NCBI GenBank assembly: GCA_964453525.1
Contig: CAYVOV010000001.1
Span: 248,001-312,000, forward strand
DNA from: CAYVOV01 sp964453525
GTDB lineage: Bacteria > Chloroflexota > Dehalococcoidia > Dehalococcoidales > UBA2162
Direction of reading: 5' to 3'
Length of the DNA stretch: 64,000 nucleotides
Shown here in pieces: positions 50,160 through 59,239 of the stretch. Under the pieces are notes generated by a model. It did not search any database. It was not told the DNA's origin and saw only the letters and a program-made list of their open reading frames with translations. Both the position numbers and the translations under genes were made by a program. Each line of letters starts with the position of its first letter. Positions within the stretch are counted from its first letter, which is position 1.

Positions 50160-51920
50160 ATGGAAAAGCTGATAGCACTTATGATGCTGATTGTACTTAT
50201 GGTAATACCCGTTTCCTGCAAAACGGAAAAAGAGGGCTCTTTATCATTACCGGTGCAAAGAGCCGGGATAGAGCTGATTAAGGAGCTACTCGTAGTTCAA
50301 GGCAGACTGGTTGAAGATAACGGCTGCCTTCGATTGGAGTATTCCGGTGTCAGCTATCTGCTCATCTGGCCGCACGCCTTTTCTATTGATACCGTCGGGG
50401 AGAAAACGGTAGTAATTGATGCTGAAGGGAGAATCGTCGCCCGCATCGGGGATTTTATACAGGTCGGAGGCGGAGTGGTCAGTTCTCATATAGCCAGGGA
50501 GGTAATAGTCGGAGAATTACCGGCGGACTGTAAAGGGCCTTGCTACGTAGTACAAAAATTTTTGGGTTCAGACCCGTTCGAACCTGAACCTGAAGAAACT
50601 TCCGAAAGATACGCCGAACTGGCAGAAAAATACAGTGATAACCCGGCCCTCTTCGATGCTGCTGTATATGCCATGGAAGAGGGGATTGATATTGAAGAAG
50701 CCGTTCGCCGCTTCGAGTTGATGGATATTGCCGGCTCGCTTGGTGCGGAGCTGGAAGAGAACGAAGCGGATACCTTTGCCGGATTCTGGATAGAACATCA
50801 GCCTGAGTTCCGGATAGTCGCCGTCTTTACCGAAAATGGCGAGGAAACGATAAAACCTTACCTGGAGAGCTACCCTGACCTTGCCGGCATCATTGAGGTG
50901 CGTGCTTTAGAGATTACCTATGAGGACCTCCAGGCAGCGCAGCAGAAAGCAAGCCGGCTCCTGAGCGAACTGGGGCTCTCCGTTTCCTCCAGCATAAATG
51001 TAAAAGAGAACCAGGTAGAGGTGTATGTAACCGATAGCGAGCTATTCTACACAACTTTACAAGAGGCAAACGCTGAATTACCGGACCATGTCGTGGTGGT
51101 AGTAGTCTATGAGCCACTGAAGGAGATTCCCTTCGAAATCAATCCCGACCCCTCCGTTCATTTTCCCCAGTTGAAAATGCGTAGCGGCGAGTTTATGGAA
51201 GCCTTAATGACAGGAGAGCTGGTACTGGAAGACGGCTACCTGCATGTTCACGGAACGCTTATCATCTGGCAGCCCGATTACTTCGTGCACAATAACGAAG
51301 GTACCATCGAGATACTGGACAGAGAAGGTAAGGTGGTGGGGCGTGTCGGCGAAGGAATACTGATGGGCGGCGGCGAGATACCCTTCGAGTTTGTAAACGG
51401 TCTTTTAAAGGAACCTCTTCTGGAGGATTGCCAGGGACCATTCTGGTTACAGGGAGAGGGAACACGGCTAAATCTGAACTTCTCTTCAGAACTGTTCAGC
51501 CTTGAGATCATAAATTTCGGAGACCATGATTACTACTTTATGAAGAAGAAACCCTCAATGGAGGAATTAACCGGCGTAGGAACAAAAGTTACTATCACCG
51601 GCAGGCTAGTAGCCAGCTATGACGAGGGTCTGCTGAAATGCCCGCATATCCGTGTCGACGCCCGACCCGGGGAAAATAAAGGAATGGTGCAGTATACTCC
51701 GATATGGCCGTCCGAATACAGGGGACGGGTAAAAGACGGGGTGCTGGAGATTATCGATGGAGACGGACAGGTAGTGGTGCAGGACGGAGATGAAGTGAGC
51801 CTGGAGGGCAGAAGAATTGCCGGTGTAAATACGGAAATCGCCAGTCGCCTTCACCAGGAAATGCCGGGCGAGTGTTACAATACCAAACTTATTGTTAACA
51901 GAGTATTGAGAGACGAATAG
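50160..51920 (+). CDS. Exported lipoprotein-like protein with a triplicated domain
   Basis: A 586-residue protein with an N-terminal signal peptide ending in VIPVSC (Cys20), a lipobox-like sequence with Pro at -3. Three copies of one domain of about 90 residues are visible: near 40-125 (LVEDNGCLRLEYSG, LLIWPHAF, VVIDAEGRIVARIGD), near 350-435 (LVLEDGYLHVHGTLIIWQPD, ILDREGKVVGRVGEG) and near 485-575 (GLLKCPHIR, PIWPSEYRG, IIDGDGQVVVQDGD). The first two end in a Gly-rich loop (QVGGGVV, LMGGGEI) and a 'D-C-x-G-P' phrase. A middle region (residues 130-340) is different. Role unknown; it may bind ligands outside the cell. Confidence 0.75.
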   Translation: MEKLIALMMLIVLMVIPVSCKTEKEGSLSLPVQRAGIELIKELLVVQGRLVEDNGCLRLEYSGVSYLLIWPHAFSIDTVGEKTVVIDAEGRIVARIGDFIQVGGGVVSSHIAREVIVGELPADCKGPCYVVQKFLGSDPFEPEPEETSERYAELAEKYSDNPALFDAAVYAMEEGIDIEEAVRRFELMDIAGSLGAELEENEADTFAGFWIEHQPEFRIVAVFTENGEETIKPYLESYPDLAGIIEVRALEITYEDLQAAQQKASRLLSELGLSVSSSINVKENQVEVYVTDSELFYTTLQEANAELPDHVVVVVVYEPLKEIPFEINPDPSVHFPQLKMRSGEFMEALMTGELVLEDGYLHVHGTLIIWQPDYFVHNNEGTIEILDREGKVVGRVGEGILMGGGEIPFEFVNGLLKEPLLEDCQGPFWLQGEGTRLNLNFSSELFSLEIINFGDHDYYFMKKKPSMEELTGVGTKVTITGRLVASYDEGLLKCPHIRVDARPGENKGMVQYTPIWPSEYRGRVKDGVLEIIDGDGQVVVQDGDEVSLEGRRIAGVNTEIASRLHQEMPGECYNTKLIVNRVLRDE

Positions 51921-52112
51921 TGAAAAAGCTGTTACCGGCGTTTTCAGAAGGTGAACGGTATTTTGTATATATAGTATAAATGCCGACAGCAGCAGCTATC
52001 GCTTCCTGGTAGAAAGCAAGCACACACGCATTACATCCAGTCTGGCTATGTCACGGATAAATATATTAGAATAAAGGTTAATCCATAAGAGGGAGGTACA
52101 ATCAGAAGCGGA

Positions 52113-53255
52113 ATGAAAAAGCTGACAATAATCATCGCACTGTCATTATTACTGGTGATCACACTCCTGCTCCCCGCCTCCTGCGGTACAGATACTGATA
52201 CCACACCGGGGAACCCGGACCGCTGGCTGGAACTGCTGAAAATACTTCCCAGAAATGAGAGGACATTTCAAGCCGCCTACTTCCAGGGCATCGTATACAT
52301 GGCAGAAAAATTACAACAGTATCCACAGCATACGACGCAGTACTCGATAATACACAACCTGCCGTTATTCGGCAGCAGCCCCGGTGCTTACAGTGATGCC
52401 GAGTGGAAACAGACGCTTGGATTTGTAAAGGAAGATGTAGATATAACTATCTATGCCGGTGCTGTGCCTATTGACTATTACGAGGCGGTACGCGGTTGCT
52501 TCAGCCGTGAAGATATCAATAACGCGGTAATGACGGGACCGATGAATGACATGCTCGAGGTTTTTACCTATTCCGGATACGAGTTCTATAGCTGGGGAGG
52601 AGATAACGATATTAACTTCCAGTACCGTAGCAATGTCCGCCCCCTGGGAAGAGGACATAGACTGGCGTTAATTGATAACTTCATCTTCTGGGTCGGCGGG
52701 ACAAGGGCGATGGAAGAGATGATAGACAGCTATGCCGGGAACATTGAATCACTGGCTGACAGCGAAGATTATAAACATCTTGCCGGAGGACTTGCTGAGC
52801 TTGACACAGTAACCGCCTTTTTCTCCACCGGGCCTAAATCACAGAGTGAATTTATGGAATTGAACAAAGACCAGCTTGACCAGCTTAAGCCAGAAATAAA
52901 GGAGCGTCTTCTTGGAGAAATAGAAGGAGAACCTCTGCTCAAACCGTACCAGGCGCTGGCTACCGGAGCCGGCATCGATAAGAAAGATTTCTACCTGGCA
53001 ATAGTACTTTTAAACGCTGATGAGGGGACCGCCCGGCAAAATAAGGCCCTGCTCGAGCAGAGAATAAAGCAGGCAGAAATTGTCTGGGGTAGCGCTGAAG
53101 GTGAAAAATGGTTAGACTATATTGAGAGCATGGATATAGGAAGCAAAGGAAGGTTCACCACGGCCAGGCTCTATGGGAAAGTCGTCGAGTTCTGGGACGC
53201 ATTTGAAATGCTCGGCAGCAAGGGACCGTACGAGCCGCTGCTGATGCACGAATAA
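52113..53255 (+). CDS. Lipoprotein, unknown
   Basis: A 380-residue protein with a signal peptide ending in LPASC (Cys24). The mature part begins NPDRWLELLKILPRNERTFQ and includes a repeated mix of helices and strands as in the DUF3352-type exported proteins, though the match is loose. A hydrophobic segment FIFWVGGTRAMEEMIDSY and an acidic KDQLDQLKPEIKERLL helix are seen. The start is preceded by an AGGGAGG 13 nt away. It probably is a substrate of the Lgt encoded two genes downstream. Function unknown. Confidence 0.72.
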   Translation: MKKLTIIIALSLLLVITLLLPASCGTDTDTTPGNPDRWLELLKILPRNERTFQAAYFQGIVYMAEKLQQYPQHTTQYSIIHNLPLFGSSPGAYSDAEWKQTLGFVKEDVDITIYAGAVPIDYYEAVRGCFSREDINNAVMTGPMNDMLEVFTYSGYEFYSWGGDNDINFQYRSNVRPLGRGHRLALIDNFIFWVGGTRAMEEMIDSYAGNIESLADSEDYKHLAGGLAELDTVTAFFSTGPKSQSEFMELNKDQLDQLKPEIKERLLGEIEGEPLLKPYQALATGAGIDKKDFYLAIVLLNADEGTARQNKALLEQRIKQAEIVWGSAEGEKWLDYIESMDIGSKGRFTTARLYGKVVEFWDAFEMLGSKGPYEPLLMHE

Positions 53256-53278
53256 CCGGCGGAAAGGAGGACAGTGTG

Positions 53279-53644
53279 ATGAATACCGGATACAGCTATG
53301 CAGTCTCTGGCACGGGGAATTATATGGCCTTTATGTATGGCTATAATCCCATCGACATGGAAACAAGACGGCTTGAAGCAGAGATGCGGTCAAAAAGTGG
53401 AGGTAAAAAAGACCCTAATAAGAGACCTTCAAGAAAGCCGGGGGACGTTTATACGATAATCAGCATTATTATTGGAGCAGCTATTGGCGGCTTACTGGGC
53501 GGCTTTTTCAGTTCATTGGCCATTCTCGGAGGAATGATTGCCGGAGGAATCCTTGGTGCTGTTATCATCAATATTATTAAGAAACGACCGCAGAAGAGAA
53601 AGACAAAACAAGAAGAACATCCTCAGTCTCCATTTATATCCTGA
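53279..53644 (+). CDS. Small membrane protein with Gly-zipper helices
   Basis: A protein of 121 residues with a polar first half (MRSKSGGKKDPNKRPSRK) and two Gly-rich hydrophobic helices, IIIGAAIGGLLGGFFSSLAI and GGMIAGGILGAVIINII, then a basic tail. ATG 53279 is 8 nt after AAGGAGG; GTG 53276 is possible. It sits between the last lipoprotein and lgt. Confidence 0.7.
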   Translation: MNTGYSYAVSGTGNYMAFMYGYNPIDMETRRLEAEMRSKSGGKKDPNKRPSRKPGDVYTIISIIIGAAIGGLLGGFFSSLAILGGMIAGGILGAVIINIIKKRPQKRKTKQEEHPQSPFIS

Positions 53645-53662
53645 TAAAGGTAGATATGAATA

Positions 53663-54550
53663 ATGATTGAAATAAATGTGAATCCGGTTGCCTTTCTGGG
53701 TATCAGATGGTACGGCATTATGGTCGCCCTTGGCATCCTGGCGATAATCGTCTGGGTGATGTGGCAGGTAAGGAAAGACTCCAGAATCTCTTACGATACA
53801 GTCTTCATGGCCGCCCTGGTTGGTATCCCATCCGGAGTGGTGGTATCACGGCTGCTTCATGTCCTGGACCTCTGGGAATACTACAGCCAGAATCCTGGGC
53901 AGATTATAGGTGGCAGCGGTCTGACAATATACGGAGCCATCCTCGGGGCAGCCCTGGGAATCTGGATATACAGCAAATTCGGCAAATTCAAGTTCGGCTA
54001 CCTTGCCGACCTTATTACGCCTGGCCTGATACTGGCTCAGATGATCGGGCGGGTCGGCTGCATACTGAACGGGTGCTGCTATGGCGATGTCTGTGAACTA
54101 CCCTGGGCAATCGTTTATACTCACCCGGAAAGCCTCGGTCCCATCGGCATACCGGTGCACCCCACACAGGCTTACGAGATTATCTATCTGGCGATAATTT
54201 TTGTCGTCATGCTCGTATTGAGAAACAGGCTGAAGCCGGAAGGTTCGCTGTTCATCGCCTATATCGGCCTGTACGGCGCCTGGCGTCTGGGCATCGATTT
54301 CATACGTGAAGGCACACCTTTTCTCTTCGGTCTGCACCAGGCGCAGGTGATAGGTATAATCACCATTGTTATCTCCATCACTCTGCTGTCCTGGAAAACG
54401 CGATGGGTCAAAGCCGGGGAGAGAATAGAAAGCGGGGAAGAGACCGGTCAGGAAGATAGCGGCGGCCTGCCCGCAACAGTAACAGACACGGAGAGCAGCC
54501 AGGAAACAGAAGAAGAAGCACGGAAGACAGAAGAGACCGGAGAGGAATAA
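53663..54550 (+). CDS. lgt: Prolipoprotein diacylglyceryl transferase
   Basis: A 295-residue membrane enzyme that adds diacylglycerol to the lipobox Cys of prolipoproteins. The signature is RVGCILNGCCYGDVC, together with IRWYGIMVALGILAI at the start and HPTQAYEIIYL in the middle. A Glu-rich tail (EAEETGEE-like) lies at the end. It follows 19 nt after the small membrane protein and closes the run of exported proteins, at least two of which have lipobox-like sites; this is a coherent neighbourhood. The stop touches the stop of the convergent HAD gene. Confidence 0.95.
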   Translation: MIEINVNPVAFLGIRWYGIMVALGILAIIVWVMWQVRKDSRISYDTVFMAALVGIPSGVVVSRLLHVLDLWEYYSQNPGQIIGGSGLTIYGAILGAALGIWIYSKFGKFKFGYLADLITPGLILAQMIGRVGCILNGCCYGDVCELPWAIVYTHPESLGPIGIPVHPTQAYEIIYLAIIFVVMLVLRNRLKPEGSLFIAYIGLYGAWRLGIDFIREGTPFLFGLHQAQVIGIITIVISITLLSWKTRWVKAGERIESGEETGQEDSGGLPATVTDTESSQETEEEARKTEETGEE

Positions 54551-55399
54551 TCAGGACTGTTCCTGCTTAATCCCCGCTATGCGCTCCAGAACAACCGCCA
54601 CGCCGTCATCGTCATTACCCACCGTCTGATAGCTGCAAAGCGCTTTTACCTCGGGAATCGCGTTAGCCATCGCAATCGAGATACCACATTCCCTGAGCAT
54701 TTCAATATCCGGAATATCATCACCAATGGCAACCGCGTTATCCAGCGGTATCTGAGATGAGTCAAGGAGCCTTCTCAGAGCATTCGGCTTGGTAGCCTGT
54801 GCCGGTGTAACCATCAGCAGAGGATTATCATAAGATGACTGGACGATAGATATGGAGTCTCCATGCTGATTTTTCAGCCCTCCGATAATTTCTGTTATCC
54901 GGGCTTCTGTCCCGCCAAGCGTTATTTTGGAAACCTCAAGTTCAAGTGCTGCTTCAAGTGAAAGTAACATGTCTGGCGTAGCGGAATTCTGCCGCCACAA
55001 TACGGACGGCTCAATAGTCCAGTTCACGCCGAATTTGTAGCCGTCCATCTCTATAGCGATAGTTGTCTGAGGTTCAATGCCAAGAGCATAGTCGATAATA
55101 CCGCGGGCAATCTCATCAGGCAGTATTTCTCTGTGATAGCCGGATAGAGGCGGGTTTCCAACGGTAATGGCACCGTTCAGCATGACCAGAGAGCAAATGT
55201 CTGCCAGCTCATCGCCAATCAGGCGGCGTACACTGCGTGTCGGACGGGAAGTGGCAATTATCACCGGAATCCCGCACTCAACACACCGCCTGATTGCTGC
55301 ACGGCTACGCGGGGAGATTTGAGACTGACTGTCCAGCAAAGTCCCATCCAGGTCAATGGCAATAGCACCGGGAATATTCTCGAATTCAGGAAGATTCAT
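54551..55399 (-). CDS. Cof-type HAD phosphatase
   Basis: A 282-residue HAD phosphatase of the Cof/YbiV group, which hydrolyse sugar phosphates, FMN or PLP. It shows IAIDLDGTLLDSQSQISP, IATSRPTRSVRRLI, a Lys in TKPNALRRLLD, and AIGDDIPDIEMLRECGISIA. The late GNDDDGVAVVLERI is also family-typical. The physiological substrate is unknown. It is convergent with lgt with no gap. Confidence 0.92.
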   Translation of the reverse strand: MNLPEFENIPGAIAIDLDGTLLDSQSQISPRSRAAIRRCVECGIPVIIATSRPTRSVRRLIGDELADICSLVMLNGAITVGNPPLSGYHREILPDEIARGIIDYALGIEPQTTIAIEMDGYKFGVNWTIEPSVLWRQNSATPDMLLSLEAALELEVSKITLGGTEARITEIIGGLKNQHGDSISIVQSSYDNPLLMVTPAQATKPNALRRLLDSSQIPLDNAVAIGDDIPDIEMLRECGISIAMANAIPEVKALCSYQTVGNDDDGVAVVLERIAGIKQEQS

Positions 55400-55434
55400 T
55401 GCTTATTTTACCTGTAGTTCCGGGATATATTCGG

Positions 55435-56157
55435 TTACCGGTGCCTGTTTATCATTGACAGGTTCCAGGTGAGGTCGTCACCGGAACGTACCCCGCCGAT
55501 GGCGCATACCCTGATATCGTCACCCTGGTTAAAAGCCTCGGATATGCCATAAATGTAACTGGCTATTTCATCCGGAGCCTCTGTCTTGCATTCGATTACC
55601 GGCGGTTTACTATTTATGTCAAATGCCTGCGGGCTACCCAGGTCTCCGCTGTAAGTTGAAACAGCGGTCAGGGTACCCGGCTCCGGTTTGATAGTATACG
55701 TTCTTGCCGGAGGACTGTCCGTTACTATGCTCAGTATATATACGGGGTCGGCTTCACCGGCGGGATTGGTCACCAGACCGGCAATCCTGGGAGTATGAAG
55801 ACTGTCCGGCTCGTAGCGGGCACCATCCATTACCTTCCCCAGGTAGCTTTCATCGGGAGGAGACCCGGTATGATAAAGGAGCCGATAAGTCTCAAAAATA
55901 GCTTCCGTCTGAATTCCGTTGCTGACGACTGCCAGTCCTATACCATTGTCATACTTCACCGCCATGTAATGCCTCAGCCAGTCGTACGGTTCATTTCCGA
56001 TAGGACCCATTATAACCGAGTTTTCAACTGAAGTGGCTTTTCTTTCCCGACTCTGCGGGCTGCGACCGGTTACAAGATAGGCAAAGGCCGGTCTTTTTTG
56101 CTCCGTCAGACCGATAAAAATCTGTCTTCCCGGGTAGGGACCGTTTGGATTATTCAT
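55435..56157 (-). CDS. PurO-like (archaeal-type) IMP cyclohydrolase family protein
   Basis: A 240-residue protein beginning YPGRQIFIGLTEQKRPAFAY and VTGRSPQSRERKA, as in the archaeal IMP cyclohydrolase PurO and its bacterial relatives; DGIGLAVVSNGIQTE and the PRIAGLVTNP segment also fit. PurO closes FAICAR to IMP in archaea. Most bacteria use PurH, so this could be a functional replacement or an uncharacterised relative. It lies between recJ and a Cof-type HAD, with the same direction as recJ. Confidence 0.6.
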   Translation of the reverse strand: MNNPNGPYPGRQIFIGLTEQKRPAFAYLVTGRSPQSRERKATSVENSVIMGPIGNEPYDWLRHYMAVKYDNGIGLAVVSNGIQTEAIFETYRLLYHTGSPPDESYLGKVMDGARYEPDSLHTPRIAGLVTNPAGEADPVYILSIVTDSPPARTYTIKPEPGTLTAVSTYSGDLGSPQAFDINSKPPVIECKTEAPDEIASYIYGISEAFNQGDDIRVCAIGGVRSGDDLTWNLSMINRHR

Positions 56158-56205
56158 TGAAGTCTCCTCCTTTCATTCGCTGCGATGGTGCAATAAATCA
56201 TACCT

Positions 56206-57894
56206 TCAAGGCTGACTGCTGCCACTGAAGTCCACAAGATTAAGTCTGAGGTTCTCCCTTCCACCCCAGCGGTCGAGTTCCAGACTGAATACAATATCAA
56301 TTGTCGAGGACATTTCGTTAAGGTATTTCCCGAGGCCAAAGGCTACCGCATCCCATACCGTGTCGTCCTGCCGCAGCTTCAGCCTGAGGTGGTCATTTCC
56401 GTCGCCCATGGTACGGCAGTCGATAACCCGTACTCCACGGCTGAGAAATACCGGCACCGGATTACCCTGCCCAAACGGTTCCATTTTCCGGATTGTTGAG
56501 TAGGTATCTCCGGCGAGGTCGGCGAGGGTAACCTCGGTATCGACATCCACCTTGGGACGAAGGTCAACACCCTCCAGCTCGCCCACCGCCAGTTCCAGGA
56601 ATTCCTCTTTAAAGCGGGGCAGGTCCGCAGTCCGTATGCCGAGTCCCGCCGCCCCGGCGTGCCCACCGAAGTTTGTCAGCAGGTGGCTGCACCTTTCAAG
56701 GGCTTTTATAATATCGAATTCCGGGATACTGCGGCAGCTTCCGCCGCTTGTCCGCGTCCCGGTCCTGATGACGATTACCGGGCGGTAAAACTCTTCCGCC
56801 AGCCTGCCGGCTACAAGTCCCATAATACCGGCCGGGTACTCAAAGTCACTGGCTATCAAAACCGGCGAGTCTCCCTGGGCAAGCACCTGTTCCCTTGCCT
56901 TTTCCAGGGACTTGGTGGTCAATCTCTGCCGCTCGGCGTTTTTCTGTCCCAGCCACTGTGCCAGACTTCTCGCTTCATCCGGCGATTCCGTCATCAGCAA
57001 TTTATAGCTGCCCATGGCATGTTCCAGCCTGCCGGCGGCATTGAGAAGGGGGGCGATTGTCCAGGAAATGCTTTCGCTATCAAGCCCGCCCGGACTTAAG
57101 CCGGACTGGACTATCATTTCCCTGATGCCAAGGCGCGGCGAGTCATTAAGCACTTCCAGTCCCTGTTTGACAAGGTAGCGGTTCTCACCGAGCAGCGGCA
57201 CCATATCGGCCACGGTCCCCACAGCGACGAGGTCGATAAGCTCGTCAAGCTGCTGCTCTCTGCCCAGACTCAGAAAAAGCGCCTGAAGCAGCTTGAGGGC
57301 AACTCCGACGCCGGCAAGTTCAAAAAAAGTATAGTTCGAACCGGGCAGCTTGGGATTGATTACCGCCCTGGCCGAGGGAATTTCCGCCAGGGGCGTGTGG
57401 TGGTCGGTGATAATGACATCAAGCCCCTTTTTCTGCGCCTTCGTTATCTCTGGTAGAGCGGTAATTCCGCAGTCGACAGTCACCACCAGGCTAATACCCT
57501 GCTTTTGAAGGTTCTCAAGGGCGGCCGTTTTAAGCCCGTAGCCTTCAGTCATGCGGTGAGGTATGTACGGAGTAGCTTTGCAGCCGAGAAGTGATAGTCC
57601 CTTTACCAGTAGAGCAGTAGCAGTGATGCCATCGGCATCAAAGTCACCGTAAACGGCAATTTTCTCACCTGAGAGCAAAGCTCTGTAAATCCTGGCCACT
57701 GCCTGGTGCATACCGGAGAGGAGATTCGGGTCACCCGATAGGCTTTCATCGGCAAGCAGGAAGTTTTCATACTCGGAGGGTTGAGTAAGACCCCGATTAT
57801 AGAGAAGTTGGGCGATAAGCGCTGATAAATCCGGAGCGTGGCTCCGGTATTCGTCAGGAATTGCCGGTAACAAATTCCAGCGGCTATGGCTCAA
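56206..57894 (-). CDS. recJ: Single-stranded-DNA exonuclease RecJ
   Basis: A 562-residue DHH phosphoesterase that degrades 5' single-stranded DNA ends in recombination and repair. It has the motifs YGDFDADGITATALL, TVDCGIT, ITDHHTP and later NAAGRLEHAMGS, plus GGSCRSIPEFDIIKAL and FGGHAGAAGLGI of the DHHA1 part and an OB-type end. The start lies 2 nt past the fabF stop; the two genes form one transcription unit. Confidence 0.95.
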   Translation of the reverse strand: MSHSRWNLLPAIPDEYRSHAPDLSALIAQLLYNRGLTQPSEYENFLLADESLSGDPNLLSGMHQAVARIYRALLSGEKIAVYGDFDADGITATALLVKGLSLLGCKATPYIPHRMTEGYGLKTAALENLQKQGISLVVTVDCGITALPEITKAQKKGLDVIITDHHTPLAEIPSARAVINPKLPGSNYTFFELAGVGVALKLLQALFLSLGREQQLDELIDLVAVGTVADMVPLLGENRYLVKQGLEVLNDSPRLGIREMIVQSGLSPGGLDSESISWTIAPLLNAAGRLEHAMGSYKLLMTESPDEARSLAQWLGQKNAERQRLTTKSLEKAREQVLAQGDSPVLIASDFEYPAGIMGLVAGRLAEEFYRPVIVIRTGTRTSGGSCRSIPEFDIIKALERCSHLLTNFGGHAGAAGLGIRTADLPRFKEEFLELAVGELEGVDLRPKVDVDTEVTLADLAGDTYSTIRKMEPFGQGNPVPVFLSRGVRVIDCRTMGDGNDHLRLKLRQDDTVWDAVAFGLGKYLNEMSSTIDIVFSLELDRWGGRENLRLNLVDFSGSSQP

Positions 57895-57896
57895 GC

Positions 57897-59153
57897 CTAT
57901 GCCTCAACATATTTTCGGAATATCAGGACCGAATTATGACCGCCGAAACCGAAAGAATTGGACAGGGCGGTGGTAACATTCACTTTGCGGGCAACGTTAG
58001 GCACATAGTCCAGGTCACAATCAGGGTCGGGATTGGTAAGGTTAATCGTCGGTGGCACTATCCCCTGCTGGATAGCCATAATACACACCGCCGCTTCAAC
58101 GGCTCCGGCAGCGCCGATAAGGTGTCCGGTCATCGATTTTGTGGAGCTAATCGGCACATGATACGCACGGTCGCCAAACACTCTCTTTATCGCCGTCGTC
58201 TCCATTTTGTCATTCAACTGTGTTGAGGTGCCATGAGCGTTAATATAGTCAATCTCTTCCGGCGCCATTCCCGCTTTATCCAGCGCCAACCGTAGGGCTC
58301 TGATAGCGCCGTCTCCGTCTTCAGCCGGCTGGGTGACGTGGAAAGCATCACCACTGGCTCCGTAAGCCATAATCTCAGCCAGAATATTAGCCCCCCGCTG
58401 CCTGGCGTGAGTAAGAGTCTCCAGAATAAGGATGCAGGCACCTTCGCCGATTACAAATCCGTCACGTTCAGCATCAAAAGGACGGGAAGCCAGTTGTGGC
58501 GCATCATTCCTGGTGGAGATAGCTTTAAGGGCACCGAAGGCGCATATCCCGAGGAGATTTATTATCGCCTCGCTACCGCCGGTAATCGCTGCCTGAGCAT
58601 CTCCACGCTTGAGAAGCTCGTAAGCCACGCCGATAGCGTCCGAACTGCTTGAGCAGGCCGACGTCGTGCAGAGATTCAATCCCTTAATTCCCAGGGTAAT
58701 CGAAACCTGCGCCGCAGCCATATCAGATATCATCATCGGCACCAGGAAGGGACTTACCTTGTCAGGCCCGCTCTCAACAAGTACCTTTGCCTGCTCGAAG
58801 AGAGTGGTCAGGCCGCCGATGCCGCTGCCTACTATTATACCTATCTGGCCCTGATTGGTGTGGTTGATTTCTATTCCGGAATTTTTGACCGCCTGAAGGC
58901 TGGCCGCGACCGACATCTGCGAGAAGCGGTCCATACGGCGGGCTTCTTTGCGGCTGATGTAATCTGTAACGTCAAAACCCTTTACTTCCCCGGCAAACCT
59001 GGTATGAAGGGGTGAGGCGTCGAAGAGGGTTATGTAATCGATACCGGACTTACCGGCAATAAGATTTTCCCAGGTAGTTGCCATATCCAGACCAAGCGGT
59101 GAAAAACAGCCAGTACCGGTTACAACCACTCTATTATCTGGATTTACGCCCAA
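57897..59153 (-). CDS. fabF: 3-oxoacyl-ACP synthase II
   Basis: A 418-residue elongating ketosynthase of fatty-acid synthesis. The start RVVVTGTGCFSPLGLDMATT is standard; the catalytic Cys is in TTSACSSSSDAIG, and His residues lie in NAHGTSTQLND and KSMTGHLIGAAG. TTG 59153 is chosen because AAGGAGG lies 5 nt upstream and the family starts near here; an open frame upstream to 59207 has no such site. It is the first gene of the fabF-recJ unit. No acpP or fabD neighbour is seen. Confidence 0.95.
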   Translation of the reverse strand: MGVNPDNRVVVTGTGCFSPLGLDMATTWENLIAGKSGIDYITLFDASPLHTRFAGEVKGFDVTDYISRKEARRMDRFSQMSVAASLQAVKNSGIEINHTNQGQIGIIVGSGIGGLTTLFEQAKVLVESGPDKVSPFLVPMMISDMAAAQVSITLGIKGLNLCTTSACSSSSDAIGVAYELLKRGDAQAAITGGSEAIINLLGICAFGALKAISTRNDAPQLASRPFDAERDGFVIGEGACILILETLTHARQRGANILAEIMAYGASGDAFHVTQPAEDGDGAIRALRLALDKAGMAPEEIDYINAHGTSTQLNDKMETTAIKRVFGDRAYHVPISSTKSMTGHLIGAAGAVEAAVCIMAIQQGIVPPTINLTNPDPDCDLDYVPNVARKVNVTTALSNSFGFGGHNSVLIFRKYVEA

Positions 59154-59168
59154 AATGACCTCCTTGAT

Positions 59169-59220
59169 TTGCTCGCCTGGAACTAGGCTTAGTATAATGG
59201 ATTTCAAAACAGGTAGTCAA
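59169..59220. promoter_or_regulatory. Overlapping divergent promoters of fabF and the lipoprotein
   Basis: For fabF (minus strand): TTGACT (59215-59220), 18 nt, TATACT (59191-59196). For the lipoprotein (plus strand): TTGCTC (59169-59174), 18 nt, TATAAT (59193-59198). The two -10 boxes overlap by four bases, so only one polymerase could bind at a time. Confidence 0.6.
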
Positions 59221-59239
59221 TTTATCAGGACATGATTTT

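Noticed and set aside
53707..54096. Frame inside lgt encoding 129 residues
   Set aside because: Out-of-frame shadow of lgt; the lgt frame has all family motifs.
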